A DNA stretch of 33,340 nt, from NCBI GenBank assembly GCA_934591845.1, contig CAKTPO010000023.1, forward strand, positions 1 to 33,340. Direction: 5' to 3'. Positions within the stretch are counted from its first letter, which is position 1. Each line of letters starts with the position of its first letter. This document shows positions 31,696 through 33,340 of this stretch, in pieces. The notes below the pieces were generated by a model that was not told the origin of the DNA, searched no databases, and saw only the letters and a list, made by a program, of their open reading frames with translations. This stretch comes from an uncultured Oscillospiraceae bacterium. GTDB lineage: Bacteria; Bacillota; Clostridia; Oscillospirales; Oscillospiraceae. Made by a program: the position numbers and the translations under genes.

Positions 31696-32991
31696 ATGGC
31701 TGTCAATACTTCCAAACTCTACAGAAATCAGGTCATGTATTCCGTTTTCGTGCGCAATTACAGTGAAGAAGGAACCTTCAATGGCGTTCGAAAAGATCTT
31801 GACCGTATCAAGGCACTGGGTACCGATATTGTGTGGCTTTTGCCCATCCATCCCATTGGCAAGAAAGAGCGCAAGGGGACCCTTGGCAGCCCCTATGCGA
31901 TCTCTGATTACCGCAAGGTAAACCCCGAATACGGAACCATGGATGACCTGAAACAGCTGGTCAACGATATTCATGCCCACGGCATGAAGTGCATTATTGA
32001 CGTTGTATACAACCACACGTCTCCCGACTCCTGGCTGGCCGAGAATCATCCGGAATGGTTCTATCGCAAGCCGGACGGAAGTTTTGGCAACAAGGCGGGG
32101 GAATGGCTGGATGTCATTGACCTGGATTACAGCAATAGAGATCTCTGGGATTACCAGATAGAGACCCTCAAAATGTGGGCCGGTATTGTAGATGGCTTCC
32201 GCTGCGATGTTGCGCCGCTGATTCCGCTTGCGTTTTGGCTGAAAGCCAGGGAGGAGGTTGCGAAAGTCAACCCCGATTGTTTCTGGCTGAGCGAGTCCGT
32301 GGAACCCGCGTTTACCGTTGCAAACCGCGCACGGGGAATGGTGAGCCTGTCCGACTCGGAGATTTACCAGGCATTCGATGTGAGCTACGAATATGACATC
32401 TATTATCGCTTCAAGGAGTACCTCAGAGGCCAGTGTAGCCTTGCCCAGTACGCGGAAGACATCAACCGGCAGGAAGCCATCTATCCTGACAACTATGTCA
32501 AGCTCCGCTACCTTGAAAACCACGACAATGCAAGAGCCGCTTTTATCATCCCGGATGAGAAGAAACTCCTGGTCTGGACCGCGTTTGTATACTTCCAGAA
32601 AGGCATGACCCTCATCTATGCGGGCCAGGAAAAGGGCGTAAAACACCTTCCCAGCCTGTTTGACGCAGACAACGTGCAGTGGAACACCGGCAAGGACTAC
32701 TCTGCGCTGATGTCCCGCCTGTATGAAATCAAAAAAAGCCCCGTCTTTGCAGACAGTGCCTATAATGTTCAGGCGCTCCCCGGTGACGTGCTTGTAGCGA
32801 CCCACTCTAACGGCAGCGAAAAATACATCGGCATCTTCCCCATGACCGGTGAAGCCTCCCTGATCGACATCGATCTCCCCAACGGACTGTACACAAACCT
32901 GATCAGCAATGAGAACACCGAAGTCCACGGAGGAATGCTCGCCGTTGATGGCCGGGCGATCATTCTGCATGTTCCCGGGGAAAAGGAGTAA
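31696..32991 (+). CDS. GH13 (alpha-amylase family) glycosidase, cytoplasmic
   Basis: An alpha-glucan-active (beta/alpha)8-barrel enzyme. Taking ATG 31696 (MAVNTSKLYRNQVMYSVFVRN), 431 residues contain the GH13 regions in order: DVVYNH (102-107), GFRCD with nucleophile D171, FWLSE with acid/base E200, and ENHD with D277. All three catalytic carboxylates are present. There is no signal peptide, so it probably acts on imported malto-oligosaccharides; exact specificity is not assignable. The Shine-Dalgarno is weak (GGTG). An ATG at 31684 is an alternative, and the frame is open back to 31588 with unlikely sequence. It is short for the family, with no extra carbohydrate-binding domain. Confidence 0.9.
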   Translation: MAVNTSKLYRNQVMYSVFVRNYSEEGTFNGVRKDLDRIKALGTDIVWLLPIHPIGKKERKGTLGSPYAISDYRKVNPEYGTMDDLKQLVNDIHAHGMKCIIDVVYNHTSPDSWLAENHPEWFYRKPDGSFGNKAGEWLDVIDLDYSNRDLWDYQIETLKMWAGIVDGFRCDVAPLIPLAFWLKAREEVAKVNPDCFWLSESVEPAFTVANRARGMVSLSDSEIYQAFDVSYEYDIYYRFKEYLRGQCSLAQYAEDINRQEAIYPDNYVKLRYLENHDNARAAFIIPDEKKLLVWTAFVYFQKGMTLIYAGQEKGVKHLPSLFDADNVQWNTGKDYSALMSRLYEIKKSPVFADSAYNVQALPGDVLVATHSNGSEKYIGIFPMTGEASLIDIDLPNGLYTNLISNENTEVHGGMLAVDGRAIILHVPGEKE

Positions 32992-33135
32992 ACCCGGGGG
33001 GGCTTCGGACAGCATAACCAGCAAAAGCAGCCTCTCCGTCTCGGCTGTGCCGAGGCCGCCTGCTCGATACCTTTCTTCTAAAAACAGAGCCTGTTTGGCT
33101 TTTGATCCCCATTGTCATATCAATTTTTCTGCACT

Positions 33136-33174
33136 AAAAGGAGAGCCTCTCTGCCAAGAAGTTCTCCTTTTTAT
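33136..33174 (+). terminator. Possible terminator after the GH13 gene
   Basis: AAAAGGAGA (33136-33144) pairs with TCTCCTTTT (33163-33171) around an 18 nt loop, ending in a T-rich run. It lies ~145 bp after the stop. Confidence 0.55.
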
Positions 33175-33340
33175 TTTGATGATGGAAATGATGCCGCTTC
33201 CGCCGGTATCATGTGGAAGTGCCGGAAAGCCCCGATGTCTAAATTGGTACAGCATCTTAGACAAAAAAGAAAATCACCGCCGCAATCTACGAATACCAGG
33301 CAGACTGCGACGGCGAATGGGGCGAAATATCAGTTGATTT
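33175..33340. other. Window end, no gene assigned
   Basis: Frames here are open to the window edge (for example an ATG at 33235) but none has a good ribosome-binding site or a recognisable motif. A frame from 33261 reading ITAAIYEYQADCDGEWGEI looks protein-like but has no start codon in the window, so it may be a gene remnant or use an unusual start. Confidence 0.3.

Overview
The window looks like a chromosomal segment from a fairly GC-rich, endospore-forming gut-type Clostridia bacterium, plausibly Oscillospiraceae-like. The reasons are purine-rich Shine-Dalgarno sites (AGGAGG) on most genes, sigma-A promoters close to TTGACA-N17-TATAAT, a spoIIP gene and a spoVT fragment, a single-chain glycyl-tRNA synthetase, Mini-III and RqcH. 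The family-level placement is an inference from style and gene content, not from a marker-gene search.

Layout. (1) 1-729: the 3' end of a large serine recombinase gene runs in frame into the C-terminal sensor domain of SpoVT. This looks like the right-hand junction of a mobile element integrated in spoVT. (2) 775-6154: glmS (-), then rpsO-pnp (+) with a strong terminator and a long processed-leader-like hairpin between the two. (3) 6834-10966: a three-gene binding-protein-dependent ABC importer of the Fe(III)/phosphate-ester class (-). (4) 11568-18111: a seven-gene (-) operon of two paralogous SAM-dependent methyltransferases followed by a nickel/peptide-class ABC importer. (5) 18289-19716: glyS (-). 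(6) 20642-21693: a YetF (DUF421)/DUF4363 pair (+). (7) 21863-23371: tadA-spoIIP (-). (8) 23489-23962: a PsiE-like membrane protein (+). (9) 24701-29889: a four-gene (-) translation and RNA operon encoding a TetM-like GTPase fused to a Rae1/YacP-type NYN nuclease, a Gx-transporter-like membrane protein, Mini-III (mrnC) and RqcH. (10) 30066-32991: an AT-richer patch with a small membrane protein and a RhuM-family gene, then a GH13 glycosidase.

The gaps are as notable as the genes. Four intergenic regions of about 650-750 bp (2697-3353, 6163-6830, 19886-20620, 23963-24711) are built from the same interchangeable palindromic modules: ATTGACA heptamer arrays, a GGAACGGC/GCCGTTCC hairpin at both ends, a 112-126 bp hairpin bounded by TGTCATTCCGA/TCGGAATGACA, and an AGCTTCCCC/GGGGAAGCT hairpin. 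The modules appear in different orders and orientations. A second family has two copies of exactly 163 bp (11261-11423 and 21694-21856), each folding into one hairpin centred on AATAC-ACAAA-GTATT. No tRNA, rRNA or CRISPR array was seen.

How the genes may work together: the 24701-29889 operon joins a predicted ribosomal A-site GTPase/endonuclease with RqcH and Mini-III, suggesting a ribosome-quality-control unit. The methyltransferase/ABC operon suggests uptake, or production and uptake, of a small methylated ligand or metal chelate. Both are inferences from context.
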